This document shows positions 50,779-57,776 of a stretch of DNA of 57,776 bases, one piece after another (the first letter of the stretch is position 1; each line of letters starts with the position of its first letter). The stretch lies in NCBI GenBank assembly GCA_021780695.1, contig JAJXYD010000002.1, positions 1-57,776 of the forward strand. Direction: 5' to 3'. The DNA is from Deltaproteobacteria bacterium. GTDB taxonomy: Bacteria; Desulfobacterota; Syntrophobacteria; Syntrophobacterales; Syntrophobacteraceae. The position numbers were made by a program, and so were the translations under genes. The notes beneath the pieces are model-generated. The model worked only from the letters and a program-made list of their open reading frames with translations. It searched no databases and was not told where the DNA came from.

Positions 50779-51921
50779 TCAATGGCCGGCGGCTCGCAGT
50801 TCTTTAACTCCGCGAGCCAGCATTTGAGCCGCCCGCTCTATTTCTTCGACCGTGGTCGTCCTGCCCAGGCTAAGACGCACGGCCCCAAATCCCCTTTCGT
50901 TCGAAGTCCCCATGGCCTTAAGCACCCCGGAAAGCTCCCCGCTGCCTTCATGGCAGGCCGACCCCGTGGAAGCGGCTATCTCGGGGGTTTGCTCCAGCAA
51001 CCGGGCGCCAAGAACGCCTGCAAAGCTGACGTTAAGGGTGTTTGGCAACCGCTCGACAGGATGTCCGTTGAGGCTGACACCGTCTATAAGGGATTTTAGT
51101 TTCTCATGGAAACGATCCCTTAGGGAGATAATGCGCTCCCGGTCGGCTGCAAGACGCCGGGAGGCCAATTGGGCGGCCTTACCCAGGGCCGCGATATAGG
51201 GGACGTTTTCGGTCCCCGGCCTCAGCCCTTCTTCCTGTGAGGCCCCTAAAAGACACGGATTTACCTTGACCCCCCGGCGCACAAAAAGGGCACCAACCCC
51301 CTTTGGAGCGTAGAATTTGTGGCCGGCAACCGTTAGGAGATCAACCCGCAGATCTTCGACCTCAGCAGGAATTTTGCCGACCGACTGCGCGGCGTCGGTG
51401 TGAAAAAGGATCCCTTTTTCACGAGCGATGGAGCCGATTTGGCGAAGCGGCTGGATCGTACCCACTTCGTTATTGGCGTGCATTACGGTAATGAGAACAG
51501 TGTCGGGGGTAACGGCCCGGCGAACCGCGTCGGCATCGAGAAAACCGGTCGCGTCCACGGGCAGAAGCGTCACCGAAAAGCCGTGGCGGACCAACCGCTC
51601 GAGGGGCCTTAAAACCGCGGGATGTTCGATGGTGGTGGAAATAATATGGTTTCCCCGCTCCTTATTGGCCAGCGCCGCCCCTATGATAGCCAGGTTGTTG
51701 GCCTCGGTGCCTCCCGAGGTAAAAATCACCTCCGAGGGATCGCACCCGAGAAGCCCCGCCAGCCTGGCCCGCGCAAGCTCGACCGCCTCCCTTGCCTTCC
51801 ATCCGTAGGGATGTCCGCTGGACGGGTTGCCAAATTCAACGGTAAGGTATGGCAGGAGCTCTTCGACCACTTCGGGATCGGGCGGGGTGGTGGCGTTGTA
51901 ATCGAGATAGATGGGCTTCAT
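50779..51921 (-). CDS. Cysteine desulfurase, NifS/IscS family
   Basis: A 380-residue PLP enzyme. PLP lysine in [14 protein letters not shown] and catalytic cysteine in [12 protein letters not shown] are both present, and [13 protein letters not shown] is typical. It takes sulfur from cysteine as a persulfide for Fe-S clusters or tRNA thiolation. The ATG follows GGAGG. Its neighbours, a TtuA-like thiolase upstream and a sulfur-carrier protein, favour a tRNA or cofactor thiolation role over general Fe-S assembly; iscU is absent. Confidence 0.92.
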   Translation of the reverse strand: MKPIYLDYNATTPPDPEVVEELLPYLTVEFGNPSSGHPYGWKAREAVELARARLAGLLGCDPSEVIFTSGGTEANNLAIIGAALANKERGNHIISTTIEHPAVLRPLERLVRHGFSVTLLPVDATGFLDADAVRRAVTPDTVLITVMHANNEVGTIQPLRQIGSIAREKGILFHTDAAQSVGKIPAEVEDLRVDLLTVAGHKFYAPKGVGALFVRRGVKVNPCLLGASQEEGLRPGTENVPYIAALGKAAQLASRRLAADRERIISLRDRFHEKLKSLIDGVSLNGHPVERLPNTLNVSFAGVLGARLLEQTPEIAASTGSACHEGSGELSGVLKAMGTSNERGFGAVRLSLGRTTTVEEIERAAQMLARGVKELRAAGH

Positions 51922-51957
51922 TTTTTTCCTCCAGAATTGACAAATTGCGGCCCGCCG

Positions 51958-52902
51958 TTATTGCCCGCCGGCTTTCTCGGGGTCGGTCAGGCGGCAAAAA
52001 GCGCACAGACCGGGAATCCCCGTGGCCTGCCCGCATTTTTCGCAAGGTTGCAAATCCGGCCGATCATAGCCCGGGAAAATTTCTTTCTTTCTCGCCCGCA
52101 AAAAACTGTAATAAAATTGAAGCTTGGTCCCGGGCGAACCAGCTTCCATGGAATTTAGCACTTCCTTATAGCGTATGCTTGTTGCCCCCTTGGAAAAGGG
52201 ACATTCATCCTCAATATAATCAATATTTGATACGATCGCATAAGCCGCGGTTTCGCGCTCATAGAACCGGGCAAGAGGCTTTACCCTTTTTGCAAGCCCA
52301 AGAGCGGCGCCCGGCAAAACGGGCGACTGCCTAACGAGGTATTCCACATCCCAGCGCAGCGTGTTTCCGAAAAGAACCGCGGCTTCATCGTCTAAGTTGT
52401 GCCCCGTTACGATTGCATCATAGCCCAGTTCATGGGCAATCCGATTCATCTCGTGGCGTTTTACCAGCCCGCAGACCGAGCAGAGTTTTTTCCGCCCCCC
52501 TGCCCTCCTTCCGGCCAGTTCGGGAACCGCCCTGCCGTATGCGGACGCCAGATCGAGTATGTGCAAACGCACGTCCGGCGCAAGGTTTTGCGCAAAGTTG
52601 CGCACATAGTCCCCCGATCTTTTCGAATAGGCGCACCCGGCGTCTATCCCCAGGTCTATATACAAGCCGTCGGCATGGAAGCCCAAATTCAGCAGAATAC
52701 GCCAAAGAGACAGGCTGTCTTTTCCGCCCGATACGGCAACAAGCACCCGGTCTTGAGGCTCAAACATGCGGTGTTTACCAATGAAATCCAGGGTCGATTT
52801 TTCAACCCATTCCACAAAGTGTGACGCACACAGGGCAAGCCTGTGCTGGGGCATATTTATAACACTGTCGGCCGCGCATTTGCGGCAACGATGAACTCCC
52901 AA
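51958..52902 (-). CDS. ttuA: TtuA/NcsA-type tRNA-thiolating ATP pyrophosphatase
   Basis: A 314-residue PP-loop protein with SGGKDSLSLW. It has the N-terminal zinc motif CRKC plus CASH, the cluster cysteines CSVC and DECPFSKG, and the C-terminal zinc ribbon CEKCG with CAFC. These are the parts of TtuA/NcsA enzymes, which bind a [4Fe-4S] cluster and 2-thiolate tRNA uridines. The frame extends upstream, but TTG 52902 with GGAG seven bases before it gives the start just before HRCRKC. It is preceded by the sulfur-carrier gene. Confidence 0.87.
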   Translation of the reverse strand: MGVHRCRKCAADSVINMPQHRLALCASHFVEWVEKSTLDFIGKHRMFEPQDRVLVAVSGGKDSLSLWRILLNLGFHADGLYIDLGIDAGCAYSKRSGDYVRNFAQNLAPDVRLHILDLASAYGRAVPELAGRRAGGRKKLCSVCGLVKRHEMNRIAHELGYDAIVTGHNLDDEAAVLFGNTLRWDVEYLVRQSPVLPGAALGLAKRVKPLARFYERETAAYAIVSNIDYIEDECPFSKGATSIRYKEVLNSMEAGSPGTKLQFYYSFLRARKKEIFPGYDRPDLQPCEKCGQATGIPGLCAFCRLTDPEKAGGQ

Positions 52903-53015
52903 CGCTTTACTCCATCTTCGGGCGGCGGTGTAACCGATTGCCGCATTGCCTCCCCCACACAAGGGGTTTTTAACAATTTCGGGCTAACCCGGCAGCAGAG
53001 CCCCCACCCAGGGGC

Positions 53016-53207
53016 TCATCCGCCCGAAATAACCGAAATGAGCTTGATTTCCCCATCTTCTCCAAGCCTGGTTTCGTTGCTTACCAGCTTACCCTCTCTT
53101 ACGGCCAGAACGCTTTGGGGATTTAACCCCAAATCTTTTATCAATTCCCGGATGGTAATTTTTCCCGGTCTTTCAATTTCGGTATCTCTAAAGTGCACCT
53201 TGACCAT
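53016..53207 (-). CDS. Ubiquitin-like sulfur-carrier protein (MoaD/ThiS/TtuB type)
   Basis: A 63-residue beta-grasp protein ending SVISGG. The terminal Gly-Gly is the site of adenylation and thiocarboxylation in sulfur carriers. By context, next to ttuA and a desulfurase, it is more likely TtuB-like than ThiS or MoaD. The ATG at 53207 is preferred over an upstream TTG at 53225. No E1-type activating enzyme (MoeB/ThiF) is in the window. Confidence 0.85.
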   Translation of the reverse strand: MVKVHFRDTEIERPGKITIRELIKDLGLNPQSVLAVREGKLVSNETRLGEDGEIKLISVISGG

Positions 53208-53225
53208 AAAACTTCTCGTCCCCAA

Positions 53226-53536
53226 AAATGCAAGTTTGGATTTCGCGAAACGCAGCCGTAGACATCAGCCTCGGCTTACCCCACAAAACGGGCAAGACTC
53301 TCCTTTTATCCCTGAAGATTTCACGCCAGTCAAGCAAACGAGATCTCTTTTGCCGAAAAAACAGTCCTTAAACGCTTGCGCTCCTATTTTCCCGCCGAAT
53401 CCAAGAGTGGGTTTACGTTTTTTTACATGCAACGAGTAGACTAATTCAGACGAGCCCGCGTCTTAGCCGATAAATTACCACTGACCGTTTGTTGGAATTT
53501 TATTCCTTATAGTGGTTGATACTCGAGGAGAAAAAA
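53226..53536. other. Divergent intergenic region
   Basis: No gene seen. It separates the minus-strand sulfur cluster from the plus-strand exported protein. TATAGT at 53508-53513 may be a -10 element for the latter, but no good -35 is correctly spaced. Confidence 0.35.
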
Positions 53537-53842
53537 ATGAGTATGAAAAAGCGGATCGTTATCGCAGCCGTTGCACTTGCATTTTGGACGATCATGACCT
53601 CCGCGCCCGCGAAAGCGCAGTGTTGCTACAACCCCTTGCTGCTACCCTTTGCCGTGGCGGGAGCCGCACTCGGAACGGCCGCGGCAATCGTCTCGGCCCC
53701 CTTCCAGCCCTATTACGCATACTCTCCGGCGCCGCCTCCGCCCTACTACTATGCTCCGGCTCCCTACGCCGCCAGGGCATGGGTCCCGGGCCACTACACC
53801 CCTTACGGCAATTGGATACCGGGGCACTGGATATACCGTTAG
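53537..53842 (+). CDS. Small exported WXXGXW-repeat protein
   Basis: A 101-residue protein with an N-terminal signal peptide (KKRIVIAAVALAFW, then SAPAKAQCC as a likely cleavage region). The mature part is a proline/tyrosine-rich stretch ending in WVPGHYTPYGNWIPGHW, i.e. two WxPGHx units of the WXXGXW repeat type. Function unknown; such proteins are predicted periplasmic or surface. ATG 53537 follows GAGGAG seven bases upstream. A perfect terminator follows 35 bp after the stop, so it is monocistronic. Confidence 0.78.
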   Translation: MSMKKRIVIAAVALAFWTIMTSAPAKAQCCYNPLLLPFAVAGAALGTAAAIVSAPFQPYYAYSPAPPPPYYYAPAPYAARAWVPGHYTPYGNWIPGHWIYR

Positions 53843-53876
53843 CATCCCGGATGTAGATCAAAAAGAAAGTCCCCCT

Positions 53877-53917
53877 AAACAGTAACCGGATCGCCCGTCT
53901 GGGCCCGGTTACTGTTT
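53877..53917 (+). terminator. Strong hairpin terminator after the WXXGXW protein
   Basis: AAACAGTAACCGG (53877-53889) pairs perfectly with CCGGTTACTGTTT (53905-53917), followed by a T-rich run. The loop is 15 bases. Confidence 0.8.
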
Positions 53918-54114
53918 GTCTGCTTATTTTTCCCTATTTCCCTAAAAAAGCGCATTCACCGGATAGTCTAACCTCACTTTTTCAAAATCGAACCGTTGCG
54001 GCGATAGTTCTTCTTTTGTGGCAGGAAATCGCCCCTTGATACCAGCCCCATTTTTTTGATCTTGCACAAAAGGCATGCGGGAAAGCTGTTTTCGATCGCC
54101 TACCATTGGTGTTT

Positions 54115-54148
54115 CCTATTTGACAAATAGGAGTTATATAGCTATACA
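54115..54148 (+). promoter_or_regulatory. Promoter with an overlapping operator palindrome
   Basis: TTGACA (54120-54125), 17 bases, TATACA (54143-54148) make a good sigma-70 promoter. The -35 lies in a perfect palindrome CCTATTTGACAAATAGG (54115-54131). It would drive the Fe-S protein gene through a 250-base leader. The regulator is unknown. Confidence 0.6.
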
Positions 54149-54398
54149 TTCCGCAGCTTGCCGATTTTACTCTGGAGACTAACTATGCACCGTTTTTTTG
54201 GCTATGGCTGAAGCAGCGATCTTGCTCCCGTCCGTGTTCGGCGGGAGAAAAGAGACGGCCGAAAAAGCGTGTCCAGCCCTCTGCATCAGGACTGATCGCC
54301 AAAGCTTTGTTTGGCCGCGGCGTCCATGCTCCACGCTGAATCTTCCTCTGAAATCAGATCGCTACTGTGACGGCATTTCTTCGAAAAGGATGATTCCC

Positions 54399-55724
54399 AT
54401 GCAAGAAACTCTGTTTAATCCCGCGCTCGCAGAGCCGGTAAAGCAGTATCTGAGTAAATTCAACCTCAATCTGTGCCTTACGTGCGGCACATGCAGCAAT
54501 GGGTGTCCGGCCACGGGCACTCCCGCCCTGGAGGGGCTGGACACACGCAAGGTGTTGCGCATGCTGGCCCTTGGCATGGCCGAGGAGGTGATCGATTCTC
54601 TTTTCCCCTGGATTTGTACAGGATGCGGCCGCTGCGTGCATGCGTGTCCGATGGAAATAGACATTGTCTCGATCATGTTTCATTTAAAGTCCTTGCGTCC
54701 GCGCGACAAGGTCCCGGGGATCTTGGAAAAGGGAGTCCGGAACGTACTTGCCACGGGCAACAATATGGCGATTCCCCAGGAGGACTACTTTTTCCTCATG
54801 TATGACATGGGGGTGGAGTTGGCCAACAGCGGGCTGCCCGGCTTTTACGTGCCCATCGACAAGGAAAACGCCGACATACTCTTTTTCCCCAATTCCAAGG
54901 AAGTCTTTGCCGACAACGACGATATGCTCTGGTGGTGGAAGATTTTCTACGCCGCGGGGGAAAACTGGACCATACCCTCGGAGAACTGGGAGGCTGTCGA
55001 CTGGGGTTTGTTTGCCGGCGACCATCACGCGACGGTGGAACTTGCGAGAAGAAAAATCAACTTCATGAAAAATCATCATATCTCCCGAATGATTATGCCT
55101 GACTGCGGGGGTGGGTCCTATGGGTGCCGCAAGGGGATGAAAGAATGCGTATTGGAAGATCCCAATAACGCGATACGTCACATCTATCTTTACGACTATC
55201 TGATCGAGGTCATAAAAAGCGGCAGGATCAAGCTCGACAAGAGCCGAAACGCCGGCAAAATCTTCACCTGGCATGACTCCTGCAAACACGGCCGCGAGCT
55301 TGAGCGAAATTTCGGCAAGGGTTACTTCGATGAGCCCCGGTGGATTCTGGAGCAATGCGTCGACAACTTTGTCGAGATGCAGCCAAACCGCATGAACAAC
55401 TTCTGCTGCGGAGCGGGAGGGGGCAACTGGCCAATGCCTTTTGAAGAGGAATCAGCCTATCACGGCCGTTTTAAATATCGCCAGATAAAAGACAGTGGCG
55501 CCGATGTGGTCGTGGTTGCCTGTTCGAATTGCCACGATCAGATGATGAAAAGAATCCCGAAATTTCATCCCGACTGTAACTATGAAGTGAAATATCTCTG
55601 GGAACTTGTAGCGGATACCCTTGTTTTGGAACCCTGGGATGAGGACCGGGTTGCCGGGGCCAAAAAAGAGGCTGCCGCCCAGTGGGAGCGCCTGGGTTAT
55701 ACGCCCGATACCGACGAGGAATAA
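54399..55724 (+). CDS. HdrD-like Fe-S oxidoreductase
   Basis: A 441-residue protein with two N-terminal [4Fe-4S] motifs, CLTCGTCSNGCP and CTGCGRCVHACP, and a C-terminal cysteine-rich CCG domain: a cysteine in HDSCKHG, CC 40 residues later in NFCCGAGGG, and CSNC after a further 37 residues. The first CCG-like region (DCGGGSYGC) is less canonical. This layout is that of HdrD, TmcB and related electron-transfer subunits in anaerobes. No membrane partner is adjacent, so its electron donor is unknown. ATG 54399 has AAAGGA eight bases before it. Confidence 0.88.
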   Translation: MQETLFNPALAEPVKQYLSKFNLNLCLTCGTCSNGCPATGTPALEGLDTRKVLRMLALGMAEEVIDSLFPWICTGCGRCVHACPMEIDIVSIMFHLKSLRPRDKVPGILEKGVRNVLATGNNMAIPQEDYFFLMYDMGVELANSGLPGFYVPIDKENADILFFPNSKEVFADNDDMLWWWKIFYAAGENWTIPSENWEAVDWGLFAGDHHATVELARRKINFMKNHHISRMIMPDCGGGSYGCRKGMKECVLEDPNNAIRHIYLYDYLIEVIKSGRIKLDKSRNAGKIFTWHDSCKHGRELERNFGKGYFDEPRWILEQCVDNFVEMQPNRMNNFCCGAGGGNWPMPFEEESAYHGRFKYRQIKDSGADVVVVACSNCHDQMMKRIPKFHPDCNYEVKYLWELVADTLVLEPWDEDRVAGAKKEAAAQWERLGYTPDTDEE

Positions 55725-55769
55725 CAGCGGCCTCGACAGGGGATTACATTACTTAACGGGCTCTTCTAC

Positions 55770-55802
55770 GGCATGCCGGCGCGGGCGAGGCGCCGGCATG
55801 CC
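55770..55802. other. Perfect 13-bp hairpin between the Fe-S gene and the RelE-like gene
   Basis: GGCATGCCGGCGC and GCGCCGGCATGCC flank a 7-base loop, 45 bp after the Fe-S gene. There is no T run, so it may be a transcript-stability or repeat element rather than an intrinsic terminator. Confidence 0.6.
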
Positions 55803-55836
55803 CCAACAGAGGTTCCGGACGGGCGAGGTTGTCTTT

Positions 55837-56337
55837 ATGAATCAAAAGCTCTATGTCTACCAGGACGCAAACCTTAACAAGCAGATCAAGGCGCTGCTCA
55901 AGGGGGGAGCCAATTCCGCCCCGGCCGCAAGGCACGCTCAGTCCATAATAGAGCAGTTTATAAACGGCGGGATCCTCGACCTCAGGAATTCGGGCAGACT
56001 AACCCGGCATGGGGATGCCCGCATAAAAAACTGCCTTAAATTCGATTTGGTAAGGAGCTACCGGCTAATCGCGGTGCTTGTCGAAAGCGGAATCGTCTTT
56101 CTCTATGTGGGCAGTCATGCCGAATGCGACCATTGGATTAAACACAACGCATTGATCGAGCCAAATCTCGACAAAAAAAGAAACACCATTACGCAGATAC
56201 GGGAGACAGCGTGCATTACGGATACCCCAATCGGGGGACCCGATGCCGACCCGTTCGAACCCGACTACGATGCGTTGCTTTTTCAGGATCTAACCGAACA
56301 GGACCTGAGACAAATTTTCAGTGGGCTTTGCCGCTGA
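55837..56337 (+). CDS. RelE-like protein without a visible antitoxin
   Basis: A 166-residue protein whose central part, RIKNCLKFDLVRSYRLIAVLV then FLYVGSHAECDHWI, resembles RelE/HigB-type toxin folds of a kind common in deltaproteobacteria. The flanking N- and C-terminal tails are longer than in minimal toxins. ATG 55837 follows GAGG. No small antitoxin gene is adjacent on either side, so activity as a toxin is unproven. It borders the repeat-rich zone. Confidence 0.65.
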   Translation: MNQKLYVYQDANLNKQIKALLKGGANSAPAARHAQSIIEQFINGGILDLRNSGRLTRHGDARIKNCLKFDLVRSYRLIAVLVESGIVFLYVGSHAECDHWIKHNALIEPNLDKKRNTITQIRETACITDTPIGGPDADPFEPDYDALLFQDLTEQDLRQIFSGLCR

Positions 56338-56466
56338 TCCAACACTAATGAAACACGTTAAGCCCATCACCTGAAAAAGAAGAGCTATTGTCAAATGTTG
56401 TGTACAGTGTCCGAAGACGGACTTGAGAAAGAAGAAAAAGAGAAAAAAGGGGAAAAAAAAGAAAAA

Positions 56467-56817
56467 GGGTCAAGTCTCCGTTAAAGAAAAAGAAAAAAAA
56501 GAAAAAGGGTCAAGTCTCCGTTTGACCATAAAAAAGAAAAAGGGTCAAGTCTCCGTTTGACCATATGGAAAGAGAAAGGGGTCAAGTCTCCGTTTGACCA
56601 TATGTCAGAGCTCTTTGTATAAGCCGGCAACGCTCATTGAGCTTAATGGACACTAGGATAGGGGACGTCCCAAAAACCAAGTAAATATAAAAAGAAAAAA
56701 AAAGGGTCAAGTCTCCGTTTGACCATATGTCAGAGCTCTTTGTATAAGCCGGCAACGCTCATTGAGCTTAATGGACACTAGGATAGGGGACGTCCTAAAA
56801 ACCAAGTAAATATAAAA
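56467..56817 (+). repeat. Cluster of GGGTCAAGTCTCCGTTTGACC repeats with A-rich spacers
   Basis: Three short copies begin at 56467, 56507 and 56542, separated by GAAAAAG-type spacers. Two long copies of about 114 bp follow at 56579-56692 and 56704-56817, and a further copy begins at 57701. The core ends form a small inverted repeat (GGTCAA/TTGACC). The long unit contains GGATAGGGGACGTCC. Confidence 0.85.
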
Positions 56818-56838
56818 TGTAAAGGGCGTCCCCTATCC
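56781..56838. repeat. Inverted repeat facing the transposase remnant
   Basis: GGATAGGGGACGTCC (56781-56795) and GGGCGTCCCCTATCC (56824-56838) are inverted with 14 of 15 matches and a 28-base gap. The same arm also occurs at 56656-56670. It may be an IS end or a REP-like element. Confidence 0.6.
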
Positions 56839-56854
56839 CCGCAATGTTGTTGAA

Positions 56855-57628
56855 TTAAGCATTTTTGAGCTTCTCCTGCCTCCCGGAACACCATTTATTG
56901 GGTGGTCTTTTGGTGACCCTGGGCTGTGAGGCTCTGGAAATTTTTGATCTGTAGTACCTTACTCGTTTGATTGCTTTGATGAGCTGAGAAAAAATCTCAA
57001 CGGCCCTCTCGGGATCGTCGGGAACGAGCACGGCGGCTTCCGAAGCCAAAGTCATTACGGCGTTTTTGAACTGGAATTCCGCTCTCTTCGTGCAATGCAT
57101 CCGGGAGGTCAGCACCATGAGGGTTCTTGCGATCACGGACATTATGACCACGGCGAAGAGTTCCTGGCGGATGCTGTTTGGTGTTTTTCCATGAAATTTC
57201 TCGATATCGAGTACGACCTTTTCGTTTCTGTAGTGGTCTTCCACCGCCCAGCGGCGGAAGTAGAGACCGATGATCTCCTCTCTTTCAAACTGGCTTTTAT
57301 TGAGCATGTTGGTGAGAAGAATGGAGACTTTCCCTTCGGGGCTGACCAGCCGGATAGCTCGCAGCTGAATGCCCCCGGCTTTCTCCCTTTCCTTGGCGCT
57401 GAGTCTCGCAAGGTAGTTGTTGGAAGGGGTGAGCGAGATGAAGTCCTCCGGTCTGCCTTTGCGAACGAAAGCCTCCACGGCCGGGAAGGTGGATTCGGCG
57501 GGACAGCGGAAGAGAAAGTAGCCCTTGTGGTGCTTTCTCAGGAAGGCGATGAGATCGAAGCTTGGGTATCCACGATCGAAGAGCAGAACGCATCGGGGAG
57601 GGACAAAGGGCAGGAGCGCCCGGGGGTC
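56855..57628 (-). pseudogene. Broken IS4-type transposase
   Basis: The frame encodes the C-terminal half of a DDE transposase: LLFDRGYPSFDLIAFL (second catalytic aspartate region) and YFRRWAVEDHYRNEK, the YREK signature of IS4 elements with its catalytic glutamate. The N-terminal third is missing: going upstream the frame runs into GGGTCTCAAA repeats and hits a stop at 57629-57631. The internal GTG at 57478 is not a real start. Thus it is a remnant, not an active gene. Confidence 0.82.
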
Positions 57629-57700
57629 TCAAAGGGTCTCAAAGGGTCTCAAAGGGTCTCAAAGGGGGTCAAAGGGGGTCAAAGGGGGGAGGGTCAAAGG
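57622..57700 (+). repeat. 10-bp minisatellite at the transposase break point
   Basis: Four copies of GGGTCTC at a 10-bp period (57622-57660, AAAGGGTCTC units) are followed by AAAGGGGGTC units and degenerate relatives to 57700. The period is not a multiple of three, so it disrupts any reading frame. Confidence 0.85.
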
Positions 57701-57776
57701 GGGTCAAATCTCCGTTTGACCATATGTCAGAGCTCTTTGCATAAGCCGGCAACGCTCATTGAGCTTAACAGACTTA
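57701..57776 (+). repeat. Third long copy of the GGGTCAAG repeat, cut by the window end
   Basis: Starting GGGTCAAATCTCCG and continuing through the same TATGTCAGAGCTCTTTG and AAGCCGGCAACGC sequence as the copies at 56579 and 56704, it diverges only in the last bases. The repeats therefore flank the transposase remnant on both sides. Confidence 0.8.

Noticed and set aside
56467..56817. Possible CRISPR array
   Set aside because: Spacers are A-rich and near identical in character, repeats vary in length, and no cas gene is present.

Overview
The window looks like chromosome of a Gram-negative anaerobe-type bacterium, most likely a deltaproteobacterium (Desulfobacterota). The evidence is inferential: LPS core genes (kdsA, kdsC), BamD, an NtrY/NtrX pair preceded by a DUF4390 protein, several sigma-54 activators, a HdrD-like Fe-S protein, a DUF4388 protein and a large non-flagellar chemosensory cluster. 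No rRNA or tRNA gene was recognised. Overall base composition is moderately GC-rich, and AT/purine-rich or repetitive DNA marks the accessory ends.

Layout. (1) 1-3.6 kb is an accessory island: an IS21-like end truncates a ComEC-type metallo-beta-lactamase gene, which sits last in a three-gene overlapping cassette of unknown function, followed by a HigBA toxin-antitoxin pair. (2) 3.7-10.3 kb is housekeeping: pyruvate kinase, an M3 oligopeptidase and an ADP-ribosylglycohydrolase on the minus strand, divergent from a pncB-pncA NAD-salvage pair. (3) 10.6-22.1 kb is a short-chain acid/leucine catabolic region: AtoE transporter, then on the minus strand a methylglutaconyl-CoA hydratase, a sigma-54 activator, two unusual HMG-CoA-lyase-like proteins, a carboxyltransferase, acetoacetyl-CoA synthetase and isovaleryl-CoA dehydrogenase. 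(4) 22.4-26.8 kb has a transposase remnant and the DUF4390-ntrY-ntrX signalling operon. (5) 27.1-35.4 kb is core genes: trxA, bamD, rho-rpmE-prfA, an orphan receiver protein, pyrG-kdsA-kdsC. (6) 35.5-49.6 kb is a chemosensory system: DUF4388 protein, receiver-LuxR regulator, a soluble double MCP-like protein with a CheZ-like motif, STAS, CheY, CheA, a short CheR, a poly-HAMP chemoreceptor, CheW, CheR, CheB. (7) 49.7-53.2 kb is a sulfur-trafficking cluster: sulfur-carrier protein, TtuA-like tRNA thiolase, cysteine desulfurase, cysteine synthase. (8) 53.5-57.8 kb holds a small exported WXXGXW protein, the HdrD-like protein behind a promoter with an overlapping palindrome, an orphan RelE-like protein, and a repeat-rich zone around a broken IS4-type transposase.

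How genes work together. The leucine/isovalerate cluster can be read as isovaleryl-CoA to acetoacetate/acetyl-CoA, with acetoacetate reactivated by AacS and short-chain acids moved by AtoE; the activator gene inside it and a sigma-54-type promoter plus a repeated TTGTATACT element suggest dedicated control. The chemosensory cluster has its own kinase, receptor, coupling protein and both adaptation enzymes but no recognisable CheZ/CheC/CheX and no flagellar genes, which makes the CheZ-like motif in the soluble MCP-like protein the most interesting unexplained signal in the window.
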